Below are positions 55,001 through 63,176 of a stretch of DNA of 64,000 bases, in pieces. The stretch's first letter is position 1; every line of letters starts with the position of its first letter. The DNA is from Ferruginibacter sp. (GTDB lineage: Bacteria > Bacteroidota > Bacteroidia > Chitinophagales > Chitinophagaceae), in the NCBI RefSeq assembly GCF_028288465.1, contig NZ_JAQBNR010000050.1, forward strand, positions 155,726 through 219,725, in the 5' to 3' direction. A program made the translations under genes and the position numbers. Under the pieces are notes generated by a model. The model saw only the letters and a list, made by a program, of their open reading frames with translations. It did no database searches and was not told the origin of the DNA.

Positions 55001-56199
55001 CCCTGGCGGTGAATATAGTGGACAAATTTTTTGCTAACCGGGTCAAAAAGATTGAGCCCGCCGCCATCCGTACCAACCCAGATTTTTCCATCTCCACTTT
55101 CCTGCATGCACAGCACATTATTATTATTAAGGCTGCTGTTGTCTGACGTGTGTTTAAAATGGGCAAAGCGGTTGCTGTTCCTGGTCGATAAATTCACGCC
55201 TCCTGCAAAGGTGCCTACCCACATATTGTCGTCGGTATCTTTATAAATTGAATGCACAGAATTATGGCTGATACTGTTGTTATCTATCTCATCATGCAGA
55301 TACCAGTAAAATTCTTTCCCGGAAGGATTATAAACGCCGAGGCCACCGTTTTCTGTGCCGATCCAGAGATTGCCGGCCGCATCGTTTGCCAGTGAAAAAA
55401 TAGTGTTGGAAGACTGGGTGCCCACACCGGCTGCCACATGCTGAAAATGACGGAAAGTTTTCCTGCTTCTGTCAAAAAGATTTAATCCCCCACCGACCGT
55501 TCCTGCCCAGAGCCGCTGTTTATTATCCTCATAAATTACAGAAACATTGTTGTTGCTAATTGAACCGGTATCATTTTGCTGATGATTGAAAAAGGTAAAC
55601 GTTTTTTCTTGTTTATTCAATAAGCCAAGCCCATCCTGGTAGGTACCTGCCCAAAGCTGGTGGCCGCTGTCTTCAAACACGCATCTCGCATTTATTTTAT
55701 ACTGCACAAAAACATTGCGTACCGGATCAAAAAAATTAAGATTATCTTCTGTACAGATCCACAAGTTGCCTGCAGCATCTTTGCTGATGTTGTTTACTAT
55801 GTTGCCTGATATGCTGTTGATATTTTTTGCATCATGTTTAAAACGGGTAAACTGGTCTTTTTCTTTATCGTAACGATTTAAACCGCCGCCTCTTGTTGCT
55901 ATCCATATAAATCCGTTGGCATCTTCCACAATGCCGGAAATGAAATTGTTGCTGATGCTGTTACTGTCCTTTGCATCATTCTTATAAACGGTGAATTTGT
56001 AGCCGTCATATTTATTCAGACCGTCTCTTGTTCCAAACCACATAAATCCACGGCTATCCTGCAGTATGCACAGAACGTGATTTTGTGACAGGCCCGCATT
56101 AATATCAAAGTGTTCAAATTTCAGGTGATGCTGTTGACCCATGGTGCAACAACAGCAAAGTTGTATAAACAGTAAAGGTAAAAATCGTATGGCTTTCAT
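52066..56199 (-). CDS. Hybrid two-component sensor kinase with ligand-sensing propeller and two receiver domains
   Basis: 1377 residues. Signal sequence (MKAIRFLPLLFIQLCCC); then about 12 propeller repeats of the form HSIYKDTDDNMWVGTFAGG (about 20-650), typical of Reg_prop/Y_Y_Y sensors; Y_Y_Y domain near 690-790 (SFEFASLNYGVPEKKQYAYML); one membrane helix (about 795-815); coiled coil; HisKA with His869 (ATMSHEIRTPMNGV); HATPase with N and G boxes (NLVSNAIKFTEQG, DTGIGIPEDK, GGTGLGL). Two receivers follow: VLVVDDNLTN with LLLSDMQMPDMDG, and ILIAEDNAVN with VILMDVQMPGMDG. There is no C-terminal AraC domain, unlike the classical carbohydrate-responsive HTCS type. It should sense a periplasmic ligand and pass phosphate through the HPt protein upstream. 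Last gene of the operon. Confidence 0.92.
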   Translation of the reverse strand: MKAIRFLPLLFIQLCCCCTMGQQHHLKFEHFDINAGLSQNHVLCILQDSRGFMWFGTRDGLNKYDGYKFTVYKNDAKDSNSISNNFISGIVEDANGFIWIATRGGGLNRYDKEKDQFTRFKHDAKNINSISGNIVNNISKDAAGNLWICTEDNLNFFDPVRNVFVQYKINARCVFEDSGHQLWAGTYQDGLGLLNKQEKTFTFFNHQQNDTGSISNNNVSVIYEDNKQRLWAGTVGGGLNLFDRSRKTFRHFQHVAAGVGTQSSNTIFSLANDAAGNLWIGTENGGLGVYNPSGKEFYWYLHDEIDNNSISHNSVHSIYKDTDDNMWVGTFAGGVNLSTRNSNRFAHFKHTSDNSSLNNNNVLCMQESGDGKIWVGTDGGGLNLFDPVSKKFVHYIHRQGNRNSICGNYVLSICRDTERNLWIGTWGDGITVFNPQKNTYRHFKNNPSDRSSLSCNNAWTIYEDRDKNIWVGTYNGGLNLYNPRTSSFTRFDTGSSNNSTKKIQTITEDASGNLLIGTDGGGLQLFNKQTKVFTSFIHDDTKNSITDNRVTFTKVDKSGNWWIGTMAGLNYYDVKRHLFTSYTSADGLPNNVIFGMAEDDKGNFWISTNKGICCFNATTKKYKNFDVDDGLQSYEFKLGSFCKAKSGAIYFGGINGFNEFYPDKILSNSYDPPLVLTNFEIFNKHVPIAQNNDDPSPLKKNIAETNSLTLPYNNSVISFEFASLNYGVPEKKQYAYMLEGFDKTWNEIGTKRTATYTNLNPGNYILKVKGLNTEGKWSVKSISIALNITPPFWLTWWFKTLMSLTVAGVIIGIYRLRINSIRAQKNKLQQKVEEQTSQLLLSTREEQRARKEAEEANKAKSVFLATMSHEIRTPMNGVIGMASLLNETQLTAEQQEYAKTISTCGEALLTVINDILDFSKIESGNMELEHRDFDLRTCIEEVLDIFAGKAGKLGLDLVYEIDCNVPSLIIGDNLRLRQILINLVSNAIKFTEQGEIFVAVHLKQAKKDGTVELQFKVRDTGIGIPEDKMERLFKAFSQVDSSTSRKYGGTGLGLIICEKLIGLMDGKIDVQSKEHEGTTFTFTIWTTTSSQSLRTYVTNNLTGVEGKQVLVVDDNLTNRNILKKQLENWKMAPTLAACAAEALAIMATGVHFDLLLSDMQMPDMDGCELAQKLQQLYPRLPIILLSSVGDERNKIYAGLFKAILTKPVKQEMLRQAIINELRGKSTSSASAEPVKQTLPPDFVKDHPLRILIAEDNAVNQKLALRILSKLGYDAALAENGLEALGMVEKQQYDVILMDVQMPGMDGLEATRLIRERLQLQPVIIAMTANAMKEDKDECLDAGMDDFLSKPVKPGDVVNTLIKWSNIINENTPGKKRA

Positions 56200-56248
56200 C
56201 AGCTTGTGTATTTAAAACGATGGGGATTGCACCCCCTGGCAGCGGCGG

Positions 56249-56635
56249 TTAATGCATTAATCTGGCTGCATCCATTTTTAGCCCTGATTCAATTTGGCTA
56301 CAAAGATCAACGGCCGTATCAATCATTTGGGTAAGCTCATTGCCAGGCGACTCTGTTTTACCAAAAGCTTCAATATCTCCCAGCAACTGCGTCAATTGTT
56401 CTGCCTGGATGATAGCAGCAGTGCTCTTGAGTTTATGCGCTTTTGTGCAAATAATATCACCTCTTCCTGCCACGGCCGCATCTTTCATTTCTTTGATGTC
56501 TTTAGGAACCTCCTGTAATAAAACTTCCAGCATCTCCAGTAAGTATTCATCGCCATCCAGCTCTTGCAGCAGGCTCAGATCATATAAGGCAGCGGTTGAT
56601 AAAACGGCAGAGGGTGTATTGCGTAAATTTTGCAT
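56249..56635 (-). CDS. HPt phosphotransfer protein
   Basis: 128 residues, a single Hpt domain. The phospho-accepting His67 is in CTKAHKLKSTAAII, followed by LGDIEAFGKT; the N-terminal helices read LSLLQELDGDEYLLEMLEVLL. Such proteins shuttle phosphate between receiver domains. It lies between two hybrid kinases in one operon (29 and 49 bases apart), so it probably links their receivers. It has no signal peptide and is cytoplasmic. Confidence 0.88.
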   Translation of the reverse strand: MQNLRNTPSAVLSTAALYDLSLLQELDGDEYLLEMLEVLLQEVPKDIKEMKDAAVAGRGDIICTKAHKLKSTAAIIQAEQLTQLLGDIEAFGKTESPGNELTQMIDTAVDLCSQIESGLKMDAARLMH

Positions 56636-56664
56636 TGTGGTACTTTTTTATTTGTAAATTGTTA

Positions 56665-58932
56665 TCAGGCTATTTTTTTATTTGTAACATGGTCTTTTGC
56701 AATAACAGCCCATTTTGCAATCATATTCACCACCTCTTCCAACCTTACCGGCTTACCTAAAAAGTCATCCATTCCTGCAAGCAGGCATTCGTCTTTATCT
56801 TCTTTCATTGCATTGGCTGTCATTGCTATAATAACAGGTTGTACTTCCATACTTTGTCTGATGATCCGGGTTGCTTCCAATCCGTCCATCTCCGGCATTT
56901 GTACATCCATCAGTATCATATCAAATTGTTGCCTGGCGGTTATTGCTATTGTTTGCACCCCGTTTTCTGCAAACACTGCTTCGTAACCCAGTTTACCTAA
57001 AATTTTAAGCGTTAATTTTAAGTTAACCGCGTTGTCTTCAGCAACCAGTATTTTAAGTGGATGCTTCTTCGCAAAATCACTGGAAAGTTTTTGCACAACA
57101 GGCACCTTCTCTATGGCCATGTTTTTTGATTTATCCCTCAGTTCATTGATCATAACCTGGCAAAGCATTTCGTGTTTCACGGGCTTGGTGAGTATTGATT
57201 TAAAAAGGCCGGGATAACTTTTATTGCGGTCATCACCCACTGAACTCAGGAGAATAATCGGCAGCCTGGTGTTAAGCAGCTGAACCTGTTGTGCCAGTTC
57301 GCAACCATCCATATCGGGCATCTGCATATCAGTAAGCAGCAAATCAAACCCTGCTTCTTCTTTCAGTATTGCCAATGCTGCCGCACCGCTGGCTGCCAGC
57401 ACGGGAACCATTTTCCACAACTCCAATTGCTTTTTAAGTATGCGGCGATTTGTTAAATTGTCGTCAACAACCAATATTCGCTTACCTTCCATACCGGCGA
57501 TATAATTGGTAACATAGGCCCGCAGCGACTGCGTACTGGCAGCAGCTTTTATTGAAAAAGTAAAAGTAGACCCCTGATGCTCTATACTTTTCACAGCAAT
57601 ATTCCCTCCCATCAGGTTGATTATTTTGGCACAAATAATAAGTCCCAGACCGGTTCCACCATACTTGCGGGTTGTAGAGGAATCTACCTGTGAAAAAGCT
57701 TTAAACAGGCTTCCCATTTTATCTGCGGGGATACCGATACCGGTATCCCGTATATCAAACCGTAATTCAATCTGTCCGTCGTCATTGGTCTTAACAAGGT
57801 GAACACCCACAAATATTTCTCCTTCCTGCGTAAACTTTATTGCATTGTTTACCAGGTTTACTAACACCTGCCGCAGCCGCAGGCTGTCCCCAATAATTTG
57901 CGCCGGCACATCGTGTTCTATTTCATATACCAGGTCCAGACCGGCTTTACCAGCCTTTTCTGCAAATACATCCAGCACTTCTTCAATGCAATTGCGCAAA
58001 TCAAAATCATGCGCTTCCAACTCCATATTGCCTGATTCTATTTTGGAAAAATCAAGAATGTTATTGATTACCCCAAGCAATACTTCACCACAACTGCTGA
58101 TTGTTTTTGCATAGTCCCGCTGTTCATCCGTTAACTCCGTTTCGGATAATAATGACGCCATACCAATAACGCCATTCATAGGCGTCCGTATTTCATGGCT
58201 CATGGTTGCCAGAAAAATACTTTTTGCTCTATTGGCATCATCGGCTTCCTTACGTGCCTGTTGTTCTTTTAAATAGGCATTCTTCAACACCTCTTCATTT
58301 AGAAGCCGCTGTTTATGAATCAATGCTTCCTTTTCCATTTCGCCCAATTGCTGTACCTGGTCCAGTTGTATTTTACTGTATTTTTTTAGCTGATAGGCCC
58401 ATAACCCACAAGTAAAAAAAATCACGGCAGCAAGTATAATATGAATGATAAATGTCTGTAGTTCCAGGGAGTTTAACTGGGTAAAATAAATACCCTCAAC
58501 ACCGGAGTTTTGAAGGTAGCCCAACCCGGCATGATGAAGGAGTACAAATACCATTAATGGTATTTGCAGTTTCCACTTTTGATAGGTGATTAGAACGGCG
58601 CTCCCGATAAATGCAAAAAAATGCATTTCGAATAACCCATGCATTTGGAAAATATACTGGGCCATAAAAACACCTAACACAACACTTAAAACATACTGGT
58701 ACAAGTCGGATGTTGGAAGTAATTTTTTTGTAACGTAGTAAGCAATAAGGCAGGCTCCGCCCGATCCAATGGCAATAAACCATGTGTCGTAAAATGGAGC
58801 CAGTAATAAACCTGCAATAAAAAAGCATAACAGAAAATAATTCATCAGCCTGTTTGATCTGTTATTGAGTTCCTGTAAATAAACAGCAGCGGTTTGCTGA
58901 TTGTGTATATGTATATTATCTTCTGACTGCAT
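56665..58932 (-). CDS. Membrane hybrid histidine kinase with two receiver domains
   Basis: 755 residues. Six membrane helices occupy residues about 30-180, without a large periplasmic domain. A coiled coil follows (190-240). HisKA has His246 (ATMSHEIRTPMNGVIG) and HATPase the N and G boxes (LVNNAIKFTQEG, DTGIGIPADK, GGTGLGL). Two receivers end the protein: ILVVDDNLTN with LLLTDMQMPDMDG, and ILVAEDNAVN with MILMDVQMPEMDG. The catalytic and receiver part is strongly similar to that of the 1377-residue kinase at 52066-56199, suggesting duplication with a different sensor. It belongs to the operon with the HPt gene. Confidence 0.92.
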   Translation of the reverse strand: MQSEDNIHIHNQQTAAVYLQELNNRSNRLMNYFLLCFFIAGLLLAPFYDTWFIAIGSGGACLIAYYVTKKLLPTSDLYQYVLSVVLGVFMAQYIFQMHGLFEMHFFAFIGSAVLITYQKWKLQIPLMVFVLLHHAGLGYLQNSGVEGIYFTQLNSLELQTFIIHIILAAVIFFTCGLWAYQLKKYSKIQLDQVQQLGEMEKEALIHKQRLLNEEVLKNAYLKEQQARKEADDANRAKSIFLATMSHEIRTPMNGVIGMASLLSETELTDEQRDYAKTISSCGEVLLGVINNILDFSKIESGNMELEAHDFDLRNCIEEVLDVFAEKAGKAGLDLVYEIEHDVPAQIIGDSLRLRQVLVNLVNNAIKFTQEGEIFVGVHLVKTNDDGQIELRFDIRDTGIGIPADKMGSLFKAFSQVDSSTTRKYGGTGLGLIICAKIINLMGGNIAVKSIEHQGSTFTFSIKAAASTQSLRAYVTNYIAGMEGKRILVVDDNLTNRRILKKQLELWKMVPVLAASGAAALAILKEEAGFDLLLTDMQMPDMDGCELAQQVQLLNTRLPIILLSSVGDDRNKSYPGLFKSILTKPVKHEMLCQVMINELRDKSKNMAIEKVPVVQKLSSDFAKKHPLKILVAEDNAVNLKLTLKILGKLGYEAVFAENGVQTIAITARQQFDMILMDVQMPEMDGLEATRIIRQSMEVQPVIIAMTANAMKEDKDECLLAGMDDFLGKPVRLEEVVNMIAKWAVIAKDHVTNKKIA

Positions 58933-58951
58933 TAAATCCCTTTTTGACTGT

Positions 58952-59563
58952 TTATTTATTATTTATTTTACAGGTTGGCAAAGAACAGCCATAGGCCGTT
59001 AGCGCCTGCCGGTTGAATACCGGATGCGCCTGGAAGGCCAGTAAGGAATCAATTGCCATTTGTGCATAATTACTTTTAGCATCGGTACAGTAGCGGCTTT
59101 TGTTATAGTTGCCGCGATAATACAACCTATGCTGGTTATCCAATACAACGGCCTGTGGGGTAGAGTACACACCGCAAGCCGCTGCTAAAGCTGTATCCAT
59201 TAATACGGGTATTGAAAGCCCATATTTTTTTTGAATCATGGCTGTTGTATAATTCTTATCGTTCGTCATAACAACCACAGCAAAGTTTATTTTATTAGCG
59301 TAGGCATTTACCAGCGATTTAAAATGAGGGACATTAAATTTAGAGCAGGGACAATCGGGATTAAAAAAATGCAGGAATAGTGGCTTGTCTGATGGGAATG
59401 AAAATGCGGCACCGGGCAAATCAACATGAGCGCCTGTGTTAACGATATGATATGAGGCAGGTACGGGCGTAGGTAAACTGTATCTCCATTCACTGTACCA
59501 AAATAATATGGAAATAAAAGTAAACACCAGAGCAAGCACACTTAAAGCCAACCATTTTTTCAT
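58952..59563 (-). CDS. Thioredoxin-fold exported protein at the head of the phosphorelay operon
   Basis: 203 residues. An N-terminal membrane helix/signal (LALSVLALVFTFISILFWY) is followed by a thioredoxin-like fold: FLHFFNPDCPCSKFNVPHFKSL, in which CPCS stands where thioredoxins have CxxC, then VLMDTALAAACGVYSTPQAVVLD with the cis-proline and a C-terminal pair of Cys (YGCSLPTC). It resembles the DUF6436 family. It could be a redox protein or peroxiredoxin-like scavenger. It starts the four-gene operon 59563 to 52066 and lies 19 bases before the kinase; its role there is unknown but may be a redox sensor. Confidence 0.78.
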   Translation of the reverse strand: MKKWLALSVLALVFTFISILFWYSEWRYSLPTPVPASYHIVNTGAHVDLPGAAFSFPSDKPLFLHFFNPDCPCSKFNVPHFKSLVNAYANKINFAVVVMTNDKNYTTAMIQKKYGLSIPVLMDTALAAACGVYSTPQAVVLDNQHRLYYRGNYNKSRYCTDAKSNYAQMAIDSLLAFQAHPVFNRQALTAYGCSLPTCKINNK

Positions 59564-59962
59564 TTTCTTTTCTTGAGTTTTTTTGATCTGCTTTCTGCAA
59601 TCAGATAATCACTGGTATAACGCTGACACAAGATTTTATCTTGTTAGTCAGATAGCCATAGTTCTTTAGAAGCCTTTCTACAGGCGTTGATTTTAGTTAA
59701 CCATATTAAGGAAATCGCATCTTTCGGGTGGTCTTTCAAAAGGTTGATCCGGTGTAGTATAATTTCTATATTTCCGGCCGGGCTCAATATTTCATGTAGT
59801 AAAGAGTTATGTCAGGATGGTAATGGGTGTTAAGTTATAAACAGATCGCGGCTTTATCGCAAACTTCAAAACATTGATCGGTTTTCCAGCTTTTTTACCA
59901 TACATAAAGGCACTACCATTTTCCTGGAAAAATTCAGGAATTAAAAAATCAATAATCGTACT
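59564..59962. other. Divergent promoter region at the phosphorelay locus
   Basis: About 400 bases between divergent transcription units. No consensus promoter box or hairpin recognised. Confidence 0.4.
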
Positions 59963-60550
59963 ATGAGCAAGCCGCTTGCAAAAAGTATCAGCATTTTTTT
60001 AACCTCCGACCGGCTCGTTGCAAACAATTATTTTAATGCGCACGATCCTGCACCTATTTATATGCGGCAGTTGAACCACCAGTTTGAAGCCTATATCATG
60101 GAATCTGTTAAAGCAGCCAAAAGATATTCTGTGATATTTTATAAATTAAAATGTACCACTTCTAACGATAAGCAATATGCCGAACCACTGATGTATGCCA
60201 TCCGGGGGCATTTTTTGGCTAAAAAAGAAGACCGGGAAAGAGAGTTTTCAAAATTTAAGCGGCGCAACTGGGTGTTGCTGGCGCTTAGTACGATCGTGGT
60301 AATATTGTTCCAGGGCTTGCTGCCTGTTATTTTGGATGCCCAGCATGGCCTTAATGTAGGCATCATCAACAGCCTGGATATTTTCGCATGGGTATTATTG
60401 TGGCACCCTATTGATGAACTGGTTTTTGGCTGGAACAAGTTTTTAAAAGAAATAGGGCTGTTAAATAAATTAGCTACTGCCGAATACATACTTATTGAAA
60501 ATGAAAAAAATCATATGGCTGTTGATGACAGTTTCCGTGTTGTGTCATGA
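59963..60550 (+). CDS. Hypothetical membrane protein (195 residues)
   Basis: Residues 1-85 look soluble and include helical segments (LVANNYFNAHDPAPIYMRQL). A basic segment (KFKRRNW) precedes two membrane helices (about 100-120, 130-150), with LLWHPIDELVFGWNKFLKEIG after them. No recognised domain. The 3' end overlaps the next gene by 50 bases in another frame. It belongs to the group 59963-63000 with a barrel-like protein and a hybrid kinase, perhaps a sensor module. Function unknown. Confidence 0.7.
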   Translation: MSKPLAKSISIFLTSDRLVANNYFNAHDPAPIYMRQLNHQFEAYIMESVKAAKRYSVIFYKLKCTTSNDKQYAEPLMYAIRGHFLAKKEDREREFSKFKRRNWVLLALSTIVVILFQGLLPVILDAQHGLNVGIINSLDIFAWVLLWHPIDELVFGWNKFLKEIGLLNKLATAEYILIENEKNHMAVDDSFRVVS

Positions 60551-61103
60551 TGCAACAGCACAATTTAAAGCCGGTTTTGAACAATATTATTTTATGAAAA
60601 ATAAAACAATTGCTATTAATCCTAAAGCCTGGTATCAGGCTGATGCAGGCTGGTATATTGAAGGCCGTTATAATTATGAGGCAGCACAAACAGTTTCGGT
60701 GGTGACAGGTAAAACATTTGATTACGAATCTGATCTTTCGTGCTCAATAACGCCAATAGCGGGCGTTGTGGCGGGGGAATTTAATGGCGGCATTGTTGGT
60801 TGCAATGCATCGGCGGATTATAAAAAATGCATGTTTTCATTACAAACTGAATACGCTTTTTCCGGTGAAAACAAGCGCTGTAATTTCGTATATAGCTGGG
60901 TCGATCTGAGTTATGAAATTTCCGGTATTCTATCAGCCGGTATATCTCTGCAGAAAACCCACCTTCATCGTGTGAGTGGACAATCTGAAGCAGGCTTGTT
61001 TTTGAAAGGCGCATTTGGCAAGTGGGAGTTGCCCCTGTATATTTTTAATCCCTGTGGCAATCAAAGGTATGCGGTACTTGGCTTCAACATCTCCCTGGAA
61101 TGA
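60501..61103 (+). CDS. Exported barrel-like protein (200 residues)
   Basis: From ATG 60501 (MKKIIWLLMTVSVLCHDATAQ), a signal peptide. The mature protein has alternating hydrophobic strands (YYFMKNKTIAINPKAWYQA, WYIEGRYNYEAAQTVS, CNFVYSWVDLSYEIS, GFNISLE) and resembles an outer-membrane beta-barrel of unclear family. Its 5' end overlaps the preceding gene by 50 bases, so translation may be coupled. It lies 73 bases before the third hybrid kinase. It may help to bring a ligand or report on the envelope, but this is inference. Confidence 0.72.
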   Translation: MKKIIWLLMTVSVLCHDATAQFKAGFEQYYFMKNKTIAINPKAWYQADAGWYIEGRYNYEAAQTVSVVTGKTFDYESDLSCSITPIAGVVAGEFNGGIVGCNASADYKKCMFSLQTEYAFSGENKRCNFVYSWVDLSYEISGILSAGISLQKTHLHRVSGQSEAGLFLKGAFGKWELPLYIFNPCGNQRYAVLGFNISLE

Positions 61104-61176
61104 TGACCCAATAATAATACAGCATAGAATGTCCAACAATATTTAAACAACACGCCGGCAATCAATCTGTCACTAT

Positions 61177-63000
61177 ATGAATATACCGTACAACCTTTTT
61201 ATATCAACTTTACTTGTTCTATCTGCAATATTCTGGCTTAGCTGGTGGTTTAAATTATTGCTCTTGTCAATATTGTTCGTCTCTGCGATACTATATCATT
61301 TCATAAAAATACATTCATTAAAAAATCTTCGGCTGGACCTTGAAAGGCAGGTGTTGGAAAAGAATGAGCTACTGATATATTCTGCAAAAAATGAACAAAA
61401 GGCTACCGAAAAAGCACTGTTTGCAGAACGTAACAAAGGAGCCTTGCTTTCAAGAATCAATCATGAGTTGCGGACGCCTATGAACGGGGTAATGGGAATG
61501 GCGACACTACTTAACGAGACAGATCTTACAGTTGAACAGCAGGAATATGTAAATACCATCGTACAGTCCGGCGGTAAACTGATGAGTGTGATTAATGAAA
61601 TAATGGTGAATGATATTTTGGAATATTCTAAAACAGAATCGGGAAGGGACCTGGAAGCAAACGATATTGATTTAAGCAACTGCATAGAAGAAGTACTGGA
61701 TGTTTTTGCCGTAAAGGCAGCAACAGCAGGCATTGACTTATTGTACGAAATAAAAAACAATGTACCAAAACAGGTAATAGTAGATGTAAGACGACTGCGC
61801 CAGATCCTGATGAACCTGATAGAGAATTCCCTGAGAGTTACTTCCAAAGGTGAAGTTTTTATTGGAGTGCAGCTGCTGGCCTGTGAAGAGGATAACCGGA
61901 TAAAACTGGAGTTTGAGGTACGGGATACCGGCACCGGCATGCCATCAGAACAGACAACATTTTTGATGCAATATCTCAGTGAAATGGCTACATCAGATAA
62001 CAGACCGCCGGCTTCGGGAGTGGGACTGATTATTTGCAAAAAACTGGTAGCACTTATGGGCGGCGAGATGCAACTTAAAAGCGCTGAAGGAAAAGGAACG
62101 ACTGTTACTTTTTCTATTTACAGCAAAGCAGGAATGCAGCCTTCCCGTTCCGCCCTGCATGCAGAATTAAATGAGCTGGCAGGCAAAAAAATATTGGTTG
62201 CAGATGACAATGCTACGTTAAGGGATTTGGTGTGCGGGCAACTGGAAAGCCTGCAAATGGAAACCACTTCAGCAGCCAGCGGGAAGGAAGCCCTGGAGAT
62301 TTTAACCCAAGTTTCTTTTGATCTGATTGTTACGGATTTAACTATGCCGGAAATGAATGGCCTTGAGCTGGCACAATGCATCCGTACAAAATATCCGCAA
62401 TTACCGGTGATATTACTTAACCCTGTAACCGATGAACAGTATAAGGAACATGGCGAAATTTTAGGGGCTGTAATCAGCAAACCTGTAAAGCCACGCTTGC
62501 TGCTGGACGCTATCACCAACCAGTTGCGGAATAAAAATAAAACGGAGGAAAACAAGCAAAATAAAGTACACAAATTGTCCATCAATTTTTCCAAACAGTA
62601 TCCCTTAAACATCCTGATAGCGGAAGATAACCCGGTGAATCAAAAATGGACCACCAAGATACTTTCAAAACTTGGATACAACACGGAATTAGCCAATAAT
62701 GGAAAGGAAGTTTTGGAACTGGTTAGTACGAGCCAGTATGACTTAATCTTGATGGATGTACAAATGCCGGAAATGGATGGTTTAGAAGCAACCCGCATGA
62801 TCAGGCTCTGTCTTGAGGTGCAGCCGGTTATAATTGCGATGACCGCAAATGTAATGCAGGGCGACCGGCAGGATTGTATGCAATCAGGAATGGATGATTA
62901 TATAAGCAAACCTGTTGAGTTAAACGAGTTGATGGGAATGCTTGAAAAGTGGGCTCTACTGATAAACGAAAAAAAGAACGCTGCTGTGGCAAAAAAATAG
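61177..63000 (+). CDS. Third hybrid histidine kinase with two receiver domains
   Basis: 607 residues. Two hydrophobic helices near the N-terminus (about 5-48) anchor the protein, with only a short sensor. HisKA has His96 (RINHELRTPMNGVMG), and a small insertion (NEIMVNDIL in place of NDIL). HATPase boxes are NLIENSLRVTSKG, DTGTGMP and GVGLIICKK, with the usual central F-box altered. The receivers are LVADDNATLRD with LIVTDLTMPEMNG, and ILIAEDNPVNQ with LILMDVQMPEMDG; the first is more divergent. It resembles the other two kinases of the locus and may share the HPt protein. Confidence 0.9.
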   Translation: MNIPYNLFISTLLVLSAIFWLSWWFKLLLLSILFVSAILYHFIKIHSLKNLRLDLERQVLEKNELLIYSAKNEQKATEKALFAERNKGALLSRINHELRTPMNGVMGMATLLNETDLTVEQQEYVNTIVQSGGKLMSVINEIMVNDILEYSKTESGRDLEANDIDLSNCIEEVLDVFAVKAATAGIDLLYEIKNNVPKQVIVDVRRLRQILMNLIENSLRVTSKGEVFIGVQLLACEEDNRIKLEFEVRDTGTGMPSEQTTFLMQYLSEMATSDNRPPASGVGLIICKKLVALMGGEMQLKSAEGKGTTVTFSIYSKAGMQPSRSALHAELNELAGKKILVADDNATLRDLVCGQLESLQMETTSAASGKEALEILTQVSFDLIVTDLTMPEMNGLELAQCIRTKYPQLPVILLNPVTDEQYKEHGEILGAVISKPVKPRLLLDAITNQLRNKNKTEENKQNKVHKLSINFSKQYPLNILIAEDNPVNQKWTTKILSKLGYNTELANNGKEVLELVSTSQYDLILMDVQMPEMDGLEATRMIRLCLEVQPVIIAMTANVMQGDRQDCMQSGMDDYISKPVELNELMGMLEKWALLINEKKNAAVAKK

Positions 63001-63052
63001 CGTCGCAAATTCGCCTTAATTCCTTAGAATATCTTCTACTCTTTTATTAGTT

Positions 63053-63078
63053 AAAACTCGGTATGATACCGAAGTTTT
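63053..63078 (+). terminator. Probable terminator after the third hybrid kinase
   Basis: AAAACT-CGGTA pairs with TACCG-AAGTTTT around TGA (one bulged base), ending in TTTT. It begins 52 bases after the kinase stop. Confidence 0.55.
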
Positions 63079-63176
63079 ACTAGCAATACCATCATACCTA
63101 TTCCGTTCTTAAATTACCCGGCATCCGCAGAAAAGTGATGCACATTCTTCTGCAGAAAAAGTGCCTGGTATTTTTT

